DNA of 6,579 nt from an uncultured Fusobacterium sp. (lineage in GTDB: Bacteria > Fusobacteriota > Fusobacteriia > Fusobacteriales > Fusobacteriaceae): assembly GCA_900543175.1 (NCBI GenBank), contig UQQO01000115.1:1-6579 (forward strand). The letters run 5' to 3'. Shown here in pieces: positions 1 through 5,814 of the stretch. Every line of letters starts with the position of its first letter. Within the stretch, counting starts at the first letter, position 1. The position numbers were made by a program, and so were the translations under genes. The notes beneath the pieces are model-generated. The model had not been told where the DNA came from, searched no databases, and worked only from the letters and a program-made list of their open reading frames with translations.

Positions 1-6
1 AGATTT

Positions 7-35
7 ATATTACCACAAATAATATTTTCTGTCAA
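7..35 (-). promoter_or_regulatory. Strong sigma70-type promoter pointing off the left edge
   Basis: Read on the minus strand there is a perfect -35 TTGACA at 35-30, a 17-nt spacer, and a -10 TAATAT at 12-7. The -10 is preceded by TGG, which gives an extended -10 (TGn). Transcription would begin at about position 1 or just outside the window, so the gene it drives is not visible. It lies 45 nt beyond the stop codon of the DUF554 gene, which suggests that the next leftward gene is a separate transcription unit. Confidence 0.65.
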
Positions 36-80
36 CAACTTTTTTAAAATTTTATTTAATTTTTTTTATAGTTTATATTT

Positions 81-758
81 TTAAATAAAATTCTTTATTA
101 AAAAGAAAATAACTGGAACTAAAAGTGCTGGTAACATATTTAATGTCTTACAATTTTTTATCTCTAATATAGCTATTCCCGAACTGCTAATTAATACTCC
201 CCCTATTATAGAAATCTCTGTAAGAAGTTTTGGAGAGATAAACTCTGAAAGATAACCAGCAAAAAGATAGATACTTCCTTGCCAAAGAAAAAGTACCCCA
301 GCTGCTATTGCTATTCCTATTCCATAAGTTGAAGCAAGAACAATAGATGTTACAAAATCTAAAGTTGCATTTGTAAAAAGAAATGTATAATTTTTATTAA
401 TTGCTGCTTCTATTGGTCCAAGAATTGATAATGTCCCTATACAAAATAGTAAAATAGCTGTTGATAATCCTTGCCCTAATCCACTTTTAGAATAATTTTT
501 CATTAAGTTTTGGAATTTTTCATCTATCCCTATAATAGTTCCTACAAGAGTTCCAATAGCAAGACTTATAATAAATAATACAGGATATTGACTTTTAGGC
601 ATATTCCCTACAACAGTATTAATTCCTAATGCAGTTGCAGCAAGTCCCATAGCATTCAACATAGCCCCATGATATTCTGGTTTTATCCCCTTTCTAAATA
701 AACTTCCTATTAATGTTCCTAAAATTATAGCAGTTACATTTGTTATTGTCCCTATCAT
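81..758 (-). CDS. DUF554 family integral membrane protein (YdfK-like)
   Basis: This 225-residue protein is very hydrophobic, with about six or seven likely membrane segments and no signal peptide beyond its first helix. It matches the DUF554 family, known from Bacillus subtilis YdfK, in length and pattern: an N-terminal MIGT-x-x-N followed by a glycine-rich helix, a central CIGTLSILGPIEA stretch, an ATLDFVTSIVLASTYG segment, and a C-terminal IGG-x-LI...GI-x-ILEIK...LNMLPALL. The molecular function of the family is not established, though it is usually viewed as a possible transporter. The start is placed at ATG 758 rather than the upstream in-frame GTG codons at 770 and 767, because those lie within or beside a GGTGAT Shine-Dalgarno site four nt before ATG 758, and family members commonly begin with MIGT. 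It has its own likely promoter and follows the terminator of the TPR operon. No clear GC-rich terminator is visible after its stop. Confidence 0.85.
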   Translation of the reverse strand: MIGTITNVTAIILGTLIGSLFRKGIKPEYHGAMLNAMGLAATALGINTVVGNMPKSQYPVLFIISLAIGTLVGTIIGIDEKFQNLMKNYSKSGLGQGLSTAILLFCIGTLSILGPIEAAINKNYTFLFTNATLDFVTSIVLASTYGIGIAIAAGVLFLWQGSIYLFAGYLSEFISPKLLTEISIIGGVLISSSGIAILEIKNCKTLNMLPALLVPVIFFLIKNFI

Positions 759-762
759 TTTT

Positions 763-768
763 ATCACC
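763..768 (-). promoter_or_regulatory. Shine-Dalgarno site that sets the DUF554 start
   Basis: GGTGAT on the minus strand is a six-base match to the complement of the 16S rRNA 3' end. It lies 4 nt before ATG 758. It overlaps the in-frame GTG codons at 770 and 767, which makes them unlikely starts. Confidence 0.6.
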
Positions 769-800
769 ACTCAATTATTTTTTCTATTTATAATAGCACT

Positions 801-828
801 TTTATATTGATTTTAAAAGTACTTTCAA
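801..828 (-). promoter_or_regulatory. Likely promoter of the DUF554 gene
   Basis: On the minus strand, TTGAAA (828-823) and TATAAA (806-801) are separated by 16 nt, each matching five of six consensus bases. Transcription would begin near 794, leaving a leader of roughly 35 nt. A second -10-like TATTAT lies slightly downstream without a good -35. The position just after the preceding operon's terminator supports an independent promoter. Confidence 0.5.
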
Positions 829-846
829 TAAAAATTATATTTAGAC

Positions 847-903
847 AAAATAAAAAGAGTTGTAGAAAATCAACAGTTAAAACCATCAATTTACAACAAC
901 TCT
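847..903 (-). terminator. Rho-independent terminator of the leftward operon
   Basis: Beginning 6 nt after the TPR gene stop on the minus strand, AGAGTTGT (903-896) pairs perfectly with ACAACTCT (863-856), followed by TTTTTATTTT. The long apical region can itself fold: ATTGATGG and CTGTTGAT pair over 8 positions if G-U pairs are allowed, around a TTTTAA loop. This gives one extended rod. The placement and T-run fit an intrinsic terminator for this strand. Confidence 0.8.
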
Positions 904-909
904 ATTATT

Positions 910-2916
910 TTAAGCTAACAGTGTTGGAAGTGACTCTATTTGAGCTTTTACTATTTTATAATCTCTGCTCACTCCCTCGTCATTAATATTAAGATATTTT
1001 TCAACATTTGCTAGGTAACCTTTATCAGCTTCCTTTTCACCAATTTCAGCAAAATTCCATGCTAACTCTAAATCTACCCAGCCATTTAGCTCTCCTTTTT
1101 CTGAAGCTTTCTTCATATATTTAATTGCTTCAATAAAACTTCCTACTTTTCTTAGACAAATTCCCAAATGATAAAGTATCCAAGAATCATATTTATTATA
1201 AGTTAAAGCTTTTTTATAATTTTCTATAGCTTCCTCTTCTTTATTTAGTTTTTCTAAAGTCCAAGCATATTGTGAATATATCCATTCATCTTCTCTTCCC
1301 ATCTCAATAACCTTTTTAAAATATAGAAGAGCTTCTCTATAATTTCCTAACTCATTTAAATTCCAACCTTTTTCAGAGTACAGCCAAATATCATCCCTTC
1401 CTAATTTTTCAGATTTTTCAAGATACTCTAAAGCTTCTTTTGGCATATTTAATCTACCATAGTTATAAGCTATCTCAGAATATATCCAATCATCTTTTCT
1501 TCCTTGCTCAACTGCTTTAAAAAGTTTTTCTAAAGCTAACTCATTCTTTCCTGTTCTTCCTAAGGCTATACCATATTCAGAGTTTAACCAAGTATCATCT
1601 CTTCCTAACTCTTCAGCTCTTTGAAGATATTTTATCCCCTCTTTATAATTTCCTAACTCATCATAAGCCCATGCTAACTCAGAATTTAACCAAGCATCAT
1701 CTCTGCCTAACTCTTTAGCTTTTAAAAAATACTCAATTCCCTCTTCAGCCTTATTATTTCTCAATCTACTATATCCAATTTCTGAATATATCCAGTCATC
1801 TTTTCTTCCTAGTTCAACAGCTTTTTGAAGATATTTTTCTCCCTCTTCTGTTTTTCCAACTACATCAAGGTTCCAACCTAGTTCAGAATATAACCAAATA
1901 TCATCTCTTCCTAAACTTATAGCTTTTTCAAGATGTTCAATAGCTTTTTTAGAGTCTCCTTTATTTCTTAAAGTCCAACCAAATTCAGATTCAAGCCAAA
2001 CATCGTTATTGTTACTAAATTCCTTTGATTTTTCAAGATACTCTAACTCTTCATCATATCTGTTTAAAACTCCTAAGTTCCAAGCCATTTGATTATATAA
2101 CCAAGAATCTTTTCTTCCTAACTCCTCAGCTCTTTTAAAATGTTTAATAGCTTCCTCATATTTCCCATTTTTTGAAAGCTGCCAACCTAATTCAGAGTTT
2201 AACCACACATCATCTCTTCCCATTTCATAAGCTCTTTTTAAAAATTTTATTCCCTCTTCTAAATCCCCAAGAGCTCCATATGTTACCCCTATTTGTGAAA
2301 TAAGAAGTGAGTTATCAGATGCTTCTTCCAATGCTTTAAGATAATATTTCAAAGCTTCTTCACTTCTTCCAACTTCATTCATACAGAAACCAATATTTAA
2401 ATTTAGTACAAAGTCCTTTTCTCCTAGCTCTTCAACTTTTAAATAACATTCTAAACTTTTATCAAATTGTGATCTTTCAAAATAGATATCTCCCATTGTT
2501 AAAAAAGTATTTACATCATTAGGCTCAAACTTTAACATCTTTTCTAAATAATCTAATGCTTCATCTTCTCTACCTAGTTTTTTCAAATTCCAACCTAATT
2601 CAAAATAGGGCCAAGGATAGTTAGAATTTATCTCTAAAGCTTTCATTAAAAACTTATTTGCTTCCTCATACTTTTCTAGTCCACTATAAGCATAACCAAC
2701 TCTATAGTTCCATTTTTCATCTTTTTCTCCCTCTTCCTTAATAGACATAAAAAGTTCTAAAGCTCTCTCATAATTTCCAAGATTGTTTTCAGCTCTTCCC
2801 CATTCAGAGATTATCTCATAACCTCTATCCTCTTCATCTATTTTTAAAATCTCCTCTATTGCCTCTTTTGGATCTGTATCAACTAATGCTTTTATTATCT
2901 CTAATTTATCTAACAT
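910..2916 (-). CDS. Large tetratricopeptide-repeat (TPR) protein, 18 tandem units
   Basis: This 668-residue soluble protein has no signal peptide or membrane segment, so it is probably cytoplasmic. Residues 1-27 form a short helical cap, 28-641 divide into 18 consecutive units (16 of exactly 34 residues, two of 35), and 642-668 form a C-terminal tail. Units 7-16 (233-573) are the most alike and follow GR-[DKE]-D-x-W-[LI]-[YN]-S-[EQ]-x-[GA]-W, with G/A and A at the usual TPR positions 8 and 27. The canonical proline at position 32 is replaced by R/K in the GRDD turn. TPR arrays form superhelical binding scaffolds, and the partner here is unknown. ATG 2916 has AGGAGG 8 nt upstream. The gene is last in the apparent four-gene operon, 42 nt after the YitT-family gene. 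Repeated 102-bp coding units could allow repeat-number change. Confidence 0.93.
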   Translation of the reverse strand: MLDKLEIIKALVDTDPKEAIEEILKIDEEDRGYEIISEWGRAENNLGNYERALELFMSIKEEGEKDEKWNYRVGYAYSGLEKYEEANKFLMKALEINSNYPWPYFELGWNLKKLGREDEALDYLEKMLKFEPNDVNTFLTMGDIYFERSQFDKSLECYLKVEELGEKDFVLNLNIGFCMNEVGRSEEALKYYLKALEEASDNSLLISQIGVTYGALGDLEEGIKFLKRAYEMGRDDVWLNSELGWQLSKNGKYEEAIKHFKRAEELGRKDSWLYNQMAWNLGVLNRYDEELEYLEKSKEFSNNNDVWLESEFGWTLRNKGDSKKAIEHLEKAISLGRDDIWLYSELGWNLDVVGKTEEGEKYLQKAVELGRKDDWIYSEIGYSRLRNNKAEEGIEYFLKAKELGRDDAWLNSELAWAYDELGNYKEGIKYLQRAEELGRDDTWLNSEYGIALGRTGKNELALEKLFKAVEQGRKDDWIYSEIAYNYGRLNMPKEALEYLEKSEKLGRDDIWLYSEKGWNLNELGNYREALLYFKKVIEMGREDEWIYSQYAWTLEKLNKEEEAIENYKKALTYNKYDSWILYHLGICLRKVGSFIEAIKYMKKASEKGELNGWVDLELAWNFAEIGEKEADKGYLANVEKYLNINDEGVSRDYKIVKAQIESLPTLLA
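1198..2220 (-). repeat. 102-bp tandem coding repeats (TPR units 7-16)
   Basis: The DNA for residues 233-573 consists of ten consecutive units of 102 or 105 bp. The unit start, visible on the plus strand as forms of TCATCTCTTCC or TCATCTTTTCTTCC, recurs at nearly every unit boundary. Units 11 and 14 share almost identical DNA across the GRKDDWIYSEI stretch, near 1780-1808 and 1473-1501. This is a protein-coding repeat, not a mobile element. Confidence 0.85.
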
Positions 2917-2941
2917 AAATATTTCCTCCTTTTTAAAGAAG

Positions 2942-2958
2942 TTTAGTTTTTAACTAAA
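2942..2958 (-). other. Short AT-rich inverted repeat between the YitT and TPR genes
   Basis: Directly after the YitT stop codon, on the minus strand, TTTAGTT and AACTAAA form a perfect 7-bp inverted repeat around AAA. It is AT-rich, has only one G-C pair, and has no T-run after it. It may be a weak hairpin affecting mRNA stability or processing; termination is unlikely. It lies 12 nt upstream of the TPR gene's AGGAGG. Confidence 0.4.
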
Positions 2959-3819
2959 TTACTCATCTTTTATATTTTTAAACCCTTCTCCTAAAACCTC
3001 AGAAACATCTGTTATTGTTAAAAAAGCATGTGGATCTATCTCTTTTACTATTCTCTTTACCTTTATTATTTGATATTTACTTACAACACAATAGATAATG
3101 TTTAAATTACTATCCGTATAAGCTCCCATTCCATTTAAAATGGTTACTCCTCTCTCTGTTTCCTTCATTAACTCCTCTTTTAAAAGATCTGATTTCTTAG
3201 AGATTATTGTAACAGCTTTTGCCTTGTCCATACCCTCTTGAACAAAGTCAATAGTTTTAGTTAAAACTACTGCTGCTATAAGAGTGTACATAAACACTTC
3301 CTTTCCAAATAGAAAAGCCACTGCTGAAAGTACAATTACATCTAGTATTAACATAGCCTTTCCCACAGGAATACCTCTATATTTTGACATAATTCTAGCT
3401 ACTATATCAGTTCCCCCAGTAGAACCTCCACATAAAAATATAAGTCCTAAACCTATACCTCCTATGAATCCTCCATAAAGAGACGCTAAAATTGTATCTG
3501 AAGTAGCTCCATTCATCCCCTCAGTAAGCCCTAAAGCAACTGACATCATAACAGTTCCATACAAAGTTTTTATAATAAAATCTTTTCCTAACATCTTCCA
3601 CCCTAATATTAAAAGTGGAATATTTACAACAAAATAAGTTATTCCCACAGGAGTTTTAAAAAGATAGTATATAATAAGAGCTATCCCTGTAACTCCTCCC
3701 TCTGCTAAATGATTACTTACATAAAAGTAATTCACTGCAAAGGCATAGATAAAACACCCTAGTGTCATAAACAGATAATCTTTTCCTAATTTTATAAATT
3801 TATTTGAAATTTTAATCAC
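2959..3819 (-). CDS. YitT family membrane protein (DUF161 plus DUF2179)
   Basis: At 286 residues this has the full two-part layout of the YitT family: an N-terminal integral membrane part with about five or six segments (roughly 15-190), including the family signature LCGGSTGGTDIVARIMSK around 129-146, and a C-terminal soluble DUF2179 domain (about 200-282) with ERGVTILNGMGAY and LTITDVSEVLGEGF. The family's transported substrate is not known. The frame begins at GTG 3819, inside the channel gene, so the two overlap by 8 nt (GTGATTAA) and are probably translationally coupled. The start is uncertain: the only good Shine-Dalgarno, AGGTGAT at 3821-3815, overlaps that GTG and sits 4 nt before an in-frame ATT at 3810. 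The first in-frame ATG is codon 18 at 3768, which would cut into the first membrane region. Confidence 0.88.
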   Translation of the reverse strand: MIKISNKFIKLGKDYLFMTLGCFIYAFAVNYFYVSNHLAEGGVTGIALIIYYLFKTPVGITYFVVNIPLLILGWKMLGKDFIIKTLYGTVMMSVALGLTEGMNGATSDTILASLYGGFIGGIGLGLIFLCGGSTGGTDIVARIMSKYRGIPVGKAMLILDVIVLSAVAFLFGKEVFMYTLIAAVVLTKTIDFVQEGMDKAKAVTIISKKSDLLKEELMKETERGVTILNGMGAYTDSNLNIIYCVVSKYQIIKVKRIVKEIDPHAFLTITDVSEVLGEGFKNIKDE

Positions 3820-4666
3820 CTCTACAATTTTTTATGTTAACATCCAATTTATTATATGGAATCTCAATATTTTCTTTATTAAATACCTCTATAATATGTG
3901 CTATTAGATTTCCTCTAGTTCTATAATATCCCTCTCTCTTTGTCCAAACTATAAAGTATATATTTACTGAAGAATCTCCATAAGCCATAATATTTATAAA
4001 AGGTTTTCTATCATGCTCTAATCCCTCATATGTTTTGCTAATATTTTCAAGAACTTCAACTGCTCTCTTTTGATCACACTCATATGAAACAGGAATTTCA
4101 AGTTTTATTCTACGATACTCATTAGCATCATGATTGATTACATTACTATTTAACATAACATTATTTGGAATAATTACTCTTTTACTATCCAATGTATTAA
4201 TATGAGTAGAGAATACATCAATTTTATACACCTCACCAAAAGCTCCATTTACCTCAATATACTCTCCAACAGTAAAAGGTTTAGTAAATAGAATAACTAC
4301 TCCTCCTGCAATATTTGAAAGAAATCCCTTTAAAGATATTCCTACACCTAGTCCCACAGCACTTATCATAGTTATGATAGATTGTTCTTTAAATCCAAAA
4401 ACAAGCAATCCAACTAAGAATAAAATTATGTACATTCCTAATTTTATAAAAGATTTACTAAATTGTCTTGCACCTACATCAAATCTATCTTTGGACATTA
4501 GATCTACATAGGTTAAAACAATATTAATAAGTTTTTTTCCTATATAAAATATTAAAATAAAAACTAAAACCCTAACACAGAGAGAAACTGTGTCATTTAC
4601 CATTACCTCAAATATCTTTTTCCCATTTTCATTCTCAAGTGCAGTAATTGTTGCTAAAAAATCCAT
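3812..4666 (-). CDS. Small-conductance mechanosensitive channel, MscS family
   Basis: This inner-membrane protein of 284 residues (E. coli MscS has 286) would open under membrane tension to release solutes during hypo-osmotic shock. About three membrane segments precede a soluble C-terminal domain: TM1 around 28-52, TM2 around 72-92 and the pore helix TM3 around 96-128. TM3 carries AVGLGVGISLKGFLSNIAGG, then FTKPFTVGEYIEV, the MscS beta-domain signature, with IIPN at 165-168 and the final strand around 270-278 (PYNKLDVNIK). By position, the two hydrophobic pore-lining leucines of E. coli MscS correspond to L106 and I110, and the hinge glycine to G114. K113 lies where E. coli has Gln112. ATG 4666 has AAGGAG 8 nt upstream. 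It is 35 nt downstream of the WG-repeat gene and overlaps the YitT gene. Confidence 0.93.
   Translation of the reverse strand: MDFLATITALENENGKKIFEVMVNDTVSLCVRVLVFILIFYIGKKLINIVLTYVDLMSKDRFDVGARQFSKSFIKLGMYIILFLVGLLVFGFKEQSIITMISAVGLGVGISLKGFLSNIAGGVVILFTKPFTVGEYIEVNGAFGEVYKIDVFSTHINTLDSKRVIIPNNVMLNSNVINHDANEYRRIKLEIPVSYECDQKRAVEVLENISKTYEGLEHDRKPFINIMAYGDSSVNIYFIVWTKREGYYRTRGNLIAHIIEVFNKENIEIPYNKLDVNIKNCRGD
3815..3821 (-). promoter_or_regulatory. Shine-Dalgarno site that conflicts with the YitT GTG start
   Basis: AGGTGAT on the minus strand is a seven-base match to the 16S rRNA 3' end complement, and it contains the proposed GTG start at 3819-3817. Its spacing of 4 nt points to an in-frame ATT at 3810, the same layout as GGTGAT-AAAA-ATG in the DUF554 gene. 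An AUU start would be unusual, so GTG is kept as the formal start. Confidence 0.45.
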
Positions 4667-4701
4667 CTTGTCATCTCCTTTTTATACTGCCCCAATGATG
4701 T

Positions 4702-5478
4702 TTATAAATCTATACTTTTTTTCTCTTTAATATTACTATTCCATATTGAACCAACTTTTCTTCTTGTATCATACAGAAAATCAACAACTATATTTTTTAT
4801 ACTACTGCAAAAGCTCTTGAAAACCTTTTTTTCTCCATTTATGTCTATATAATATCTAGAAGAGTTCTCTCTCACATAAGCTTCACCATTTTTAAATGGT
4901 CTACCATCTAAAAACTTAAATTCTGTTATTGGTTTCCCCTCTTCATTTATATAACCCCATCTATTTCCTTTTCTAACTAAAGCAAATCCCTCTGAAAAAT
5001 CTCTAACATCATCATATATCATAGGCACTTGAACCTCACCATCAAAGTTCAAATAGCCATATTTATATTTTTTATTTTCAACTTTATAGATTATTAGATA
5101 TTTGTCTGATTTTTTATCTCCAAGTTCTGTATACATTTGAGACTCTTTATTCTTATATTTAAACTCTCCCATTTTACCAATCCATTTTCCATCTTTTGAT
5201 AAAATCCCCTCTTTATAATTTATATCAACTAAATATACATAATCTTTTTGAATAGAAACTAACATATTATTTGGTTTAGTTATTAATTGATTGTCTTTAT
5301 TAATAATTCCATACAATCCTATATATCGTTTATCTCCATCCAATACCCTTCCTACTTTGTAATCTTTGAACTCTCTTTTTATTGGGACTTCTTCAAATAT
5401 AAGATTATCTATCTTTATAAGTTCGCCCCCTAAAGCTGTGACAGTTGTTAGTAACATAATCATAAATAATCTTAACAT
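4702..5478 (-). CDS. Exported WG-repeat protein
   Basis: This 258-residue protein starts with a likely Sec signal peptide (MLRLFMIMLLTTVTALGG, cleavage probably near 17-19). No lipobox cysteine is present, so it is probably soluble in the periplasm or outside the cell. The body carries WG repeats: degenerate ones at about 55-66 (LYGIINKDNQLI) and 90-101 (EGILSKDGKWIG), clear ones at 139-150 (KYGYLNFDGEVQ) and 173-184 (RWGYINEEGKPI), and a final YYIDINGEKKV near 209-219. Such repeats form beta-rich structures of unknown function. The start is ATG 5478; the in-frame ATG at 5493 lies immediately upstream of and partly within the GGGAGGGG Shine-Dalgarno serving ATG 5478, and using it would put five extra residues before the signal peptide. 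The last 38 residues have no recognisable repeat. It is the first gene of the leftward operon. Confidence 0.85.
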   Translation of the reverse strand: MLRLFMIMLLTTVTALGGELIKIDNLIFEEVPIKREFKDYKVGRVLDGDKRYIGLYGIINKDNQLITKPNNMLVSIQKDYVYLVDINYKEGILSKDGKWIGKMGEFKYKNKESQMYTELGDKKSDKYLIIYKVENKKYKYGYLNFDGEVQVPMIYDDVRDFSEGFALVRKGNRWGYINEEGKPITEFKFLDGRPFKNGEAYVRENSSRYYIDINGEKKVFKSFCSSIKNIVVDFLYDTRRKVGSIWNSNIKEKKSIDL

Positions 5479-5483
5479 TTTAA

Positions 5484-5491
5484 CCCCTCCC
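5484..5491 (-). promoter_or_regulatory. Shine-Dalgarno site that sets the WG-repeat gene start
   Basis: GGGAGGGG on the minus strand contains GGAGG and lies 5 nt before ATG 5478. It begins within the in-frame ATG at 5493-5491, so that upstream ATG cannot use it. I saw no alternative ribosome site upstream of 5493. Confidence 0.75.
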
Positions 5492-5513
5492 ATTAGTATG
5501 TATTGTTAATAAT

Positions 5514-5542
5514 ATTATACCTTGAATTGGTGGAAAAAAAAA
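5514..5542 (-). promoter_or_regulatory. Likely promoter of the four-gene leftward operon
   Basis: A perfect TATAAT lies at 5519-5514 on the minus strand, with an expected transcription start near 5507 and a leader of about 30 nt before ATG 5478. The -35 at 17-nt spacing (5542-5537) is only a T-run (TTTTTT), so the promoter may be weak or need an activator. Confidence 0.5.
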
Positions 5543-5581
5543 GAGGTAAAGGAACGAAAAAAATATTTAATTTTAAATTTC

Positions 5582-5599
5582 AATACAATATGTTGTATT
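5582..5599. promoter_or_regulatory. 18-bp palindrome, possible operator
   Basis: AATACAATATGTTGTATT is a perfect inverted repeat with 7-bp arms and a TATG centre. It lies between the two divergent promoters, 40 nt upstream of the leftward -35 and 59 nt upstream of the rightward -35. The size and symmetry fit a dimeric regulator's binding site. No regulator gene is visible nearby and I cannot assign one. In DNA this AT-rich, short palindromes also occur by chance. Confidence 0.4.
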
Positions 5600-5658
5600 T
5601 CATTAAAAGAAATTTTTTTCTATATCAAAATACAGTTAAACCTCAACTTCTCCCTTTA

Positions 5659-5687
5659 TTGACAAATAAAAAAATTTATGTTAATAT
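5659..5687 (+). promoter_or_regulatory. Strong sigma70-type promoter of the riboswitch/FNT transcript
   Basis: A perfect -35 TTGACA (5659-5664) is followed by a 17-nt spacer and TAATAT (5682-5687), with TGT just before it giving an extended -10. The expected start of transcription is near 5694, which is the first base of riboswitch stem P1. It has the same design as the leftward promoter at 7-35. Confidence 0.75.
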
Positions 5688-5693
5688 TCAATT

Positions 5694-5765
5694 GTTATAT
5701 AACTGACGGAAAAGGTGGAGATTACCACAGGAAGTATAACGACTACAATGCCGACCGTCTGGGCA
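5694..5765 (+). promoter_or_regulatory. ZTP (pfl motif) riboswitch aptamer
   Basis: The conserved core is recognisable: GACGGAAAAGGTGG...ACCACAGG in the 5' half and TGCCGACCGTCTGGGCA in the 3' half. All helices can be drawn: P1 pairs GTTATA (5694-5699) with TATAAC (5735-5740), P2 pairs GTGG (5715-5718) with CCAC (5725-5728), and P3 pairs TGCC (5749-5752) with GGCA (5762-5765). A pseudoknot pairs GACGG (5705-5709) with CCGTC (5755-5759). This class binds ZTP or ZMP, purine-pathway intermediates that build up when 10-formyl-tetrahydrofolate is lacking. The short 8-nt linker (5741-5748) joins the two halves. The segment after P2 reads AGGAAG rather than the GGGGAG-like form I remember as common. 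Placement between a promoter and an FNT gene fits control of one-carbon metabolism, most likely as an ON switch. Confidence 0.9.
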
Positions 5766-5791
5766 ACTAGCCTAGAAGTTCGGCTTTTTTT
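5750..5791 (+). terminator. Expression-platform terminator of the ZTP riboswitch
   Basis: A T-run (TTTTTTT at 5785-5791) follows CGGC (5781-5784). GCCGA (5750-5754) pairs exactly with TCGGC (5780-5784), which would break P3 and therefore exclude the ligand-bound aptamer. An alternative small hairpin AGCC/GGCT (5769-5772 with 5782-5785) shares the same 3' arm. Ligand binding would be expected to hold P3 and the pseudoknot, blocking the first form and allowing read-through. Which hairpin dominates cannot be decided by eye. Confidence 0.7.
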
Positions 5792-5803
5792 ATTAAATTT
5801 TTT

Positions 5804-5809
5804 AGGAGG
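5804..5809 (+). promoter_or_regulatory. Shine-Dalgarno site of the FNT gene
   Basis: AGGAGG lies 5 nt before ATG 5815 and downstream of the terminator T-run. It is outside the aptamer, which suggests control at the level of transcription rather than ribosome access. Confidence 0.8.
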
Positions 5810-5814
5810 TTCAT

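Larger units (their letters stand above)
5479..5814. other. Divergent regulatory spacer without a protein gene
   Basis: This 336-bp gap separates the leftward WG-repeat gene from the rightward FNT gene. From left to right it holds the WG gene's ribosome site and promoter, a very AT-rich tract with poly-A and poly-T runs, an 18-bp palindrome, a strong rightward promoter, the ZTP riboswitch with its terminator, and the FNT gene's ribosome site. I found no convincing protein gene in it. Confidence 0.8.

Noticed and set aside
36..80. Terminator for the DUF554 gene
   Set aside because: Only AT tracts are present; no GC-bearing stem followed by a T-run on the minus strand could be found.
910..2916. 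Tandem repeats as a CRISPR array or mobile element
   Set aside because: The 102-bp period stays in one open frame and encodes 34-residue TPR units; there are no unique spacers, terminal repeats or transposase.
2942..2958. Inverted repeat after the YitT gene as a terminator
   Set aside because: The stem has one G-C pair and no T-run, and the TPR gene follows with its own ribosome site, so read-through is expected.
3284..3478. Open frame of 64 codons on the plus strand
   Set aside because: It lies wholly inside the well-supported YitT-family gene on the other strand, with no ribosome site and no family resemblance.
5478..5493. Upstream ATG at 5493 as start of the WG-repeat gene
   Set aside because: GGGAGGGG begins in that ATG and is correctly spaced for ATG 5478; the extra residues MGGVK would precede a normal signal peptide.
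5503..5706. Open frame of 67 codons on the plus strand in the divergent spacer
   Set aside because: It runs through poly-A/T tracts, the palindrome, the promoter and into the riboswitch, has no Shine-Dalgarno site, and gives a low-complexity F/Y/K/N/L-rich product.
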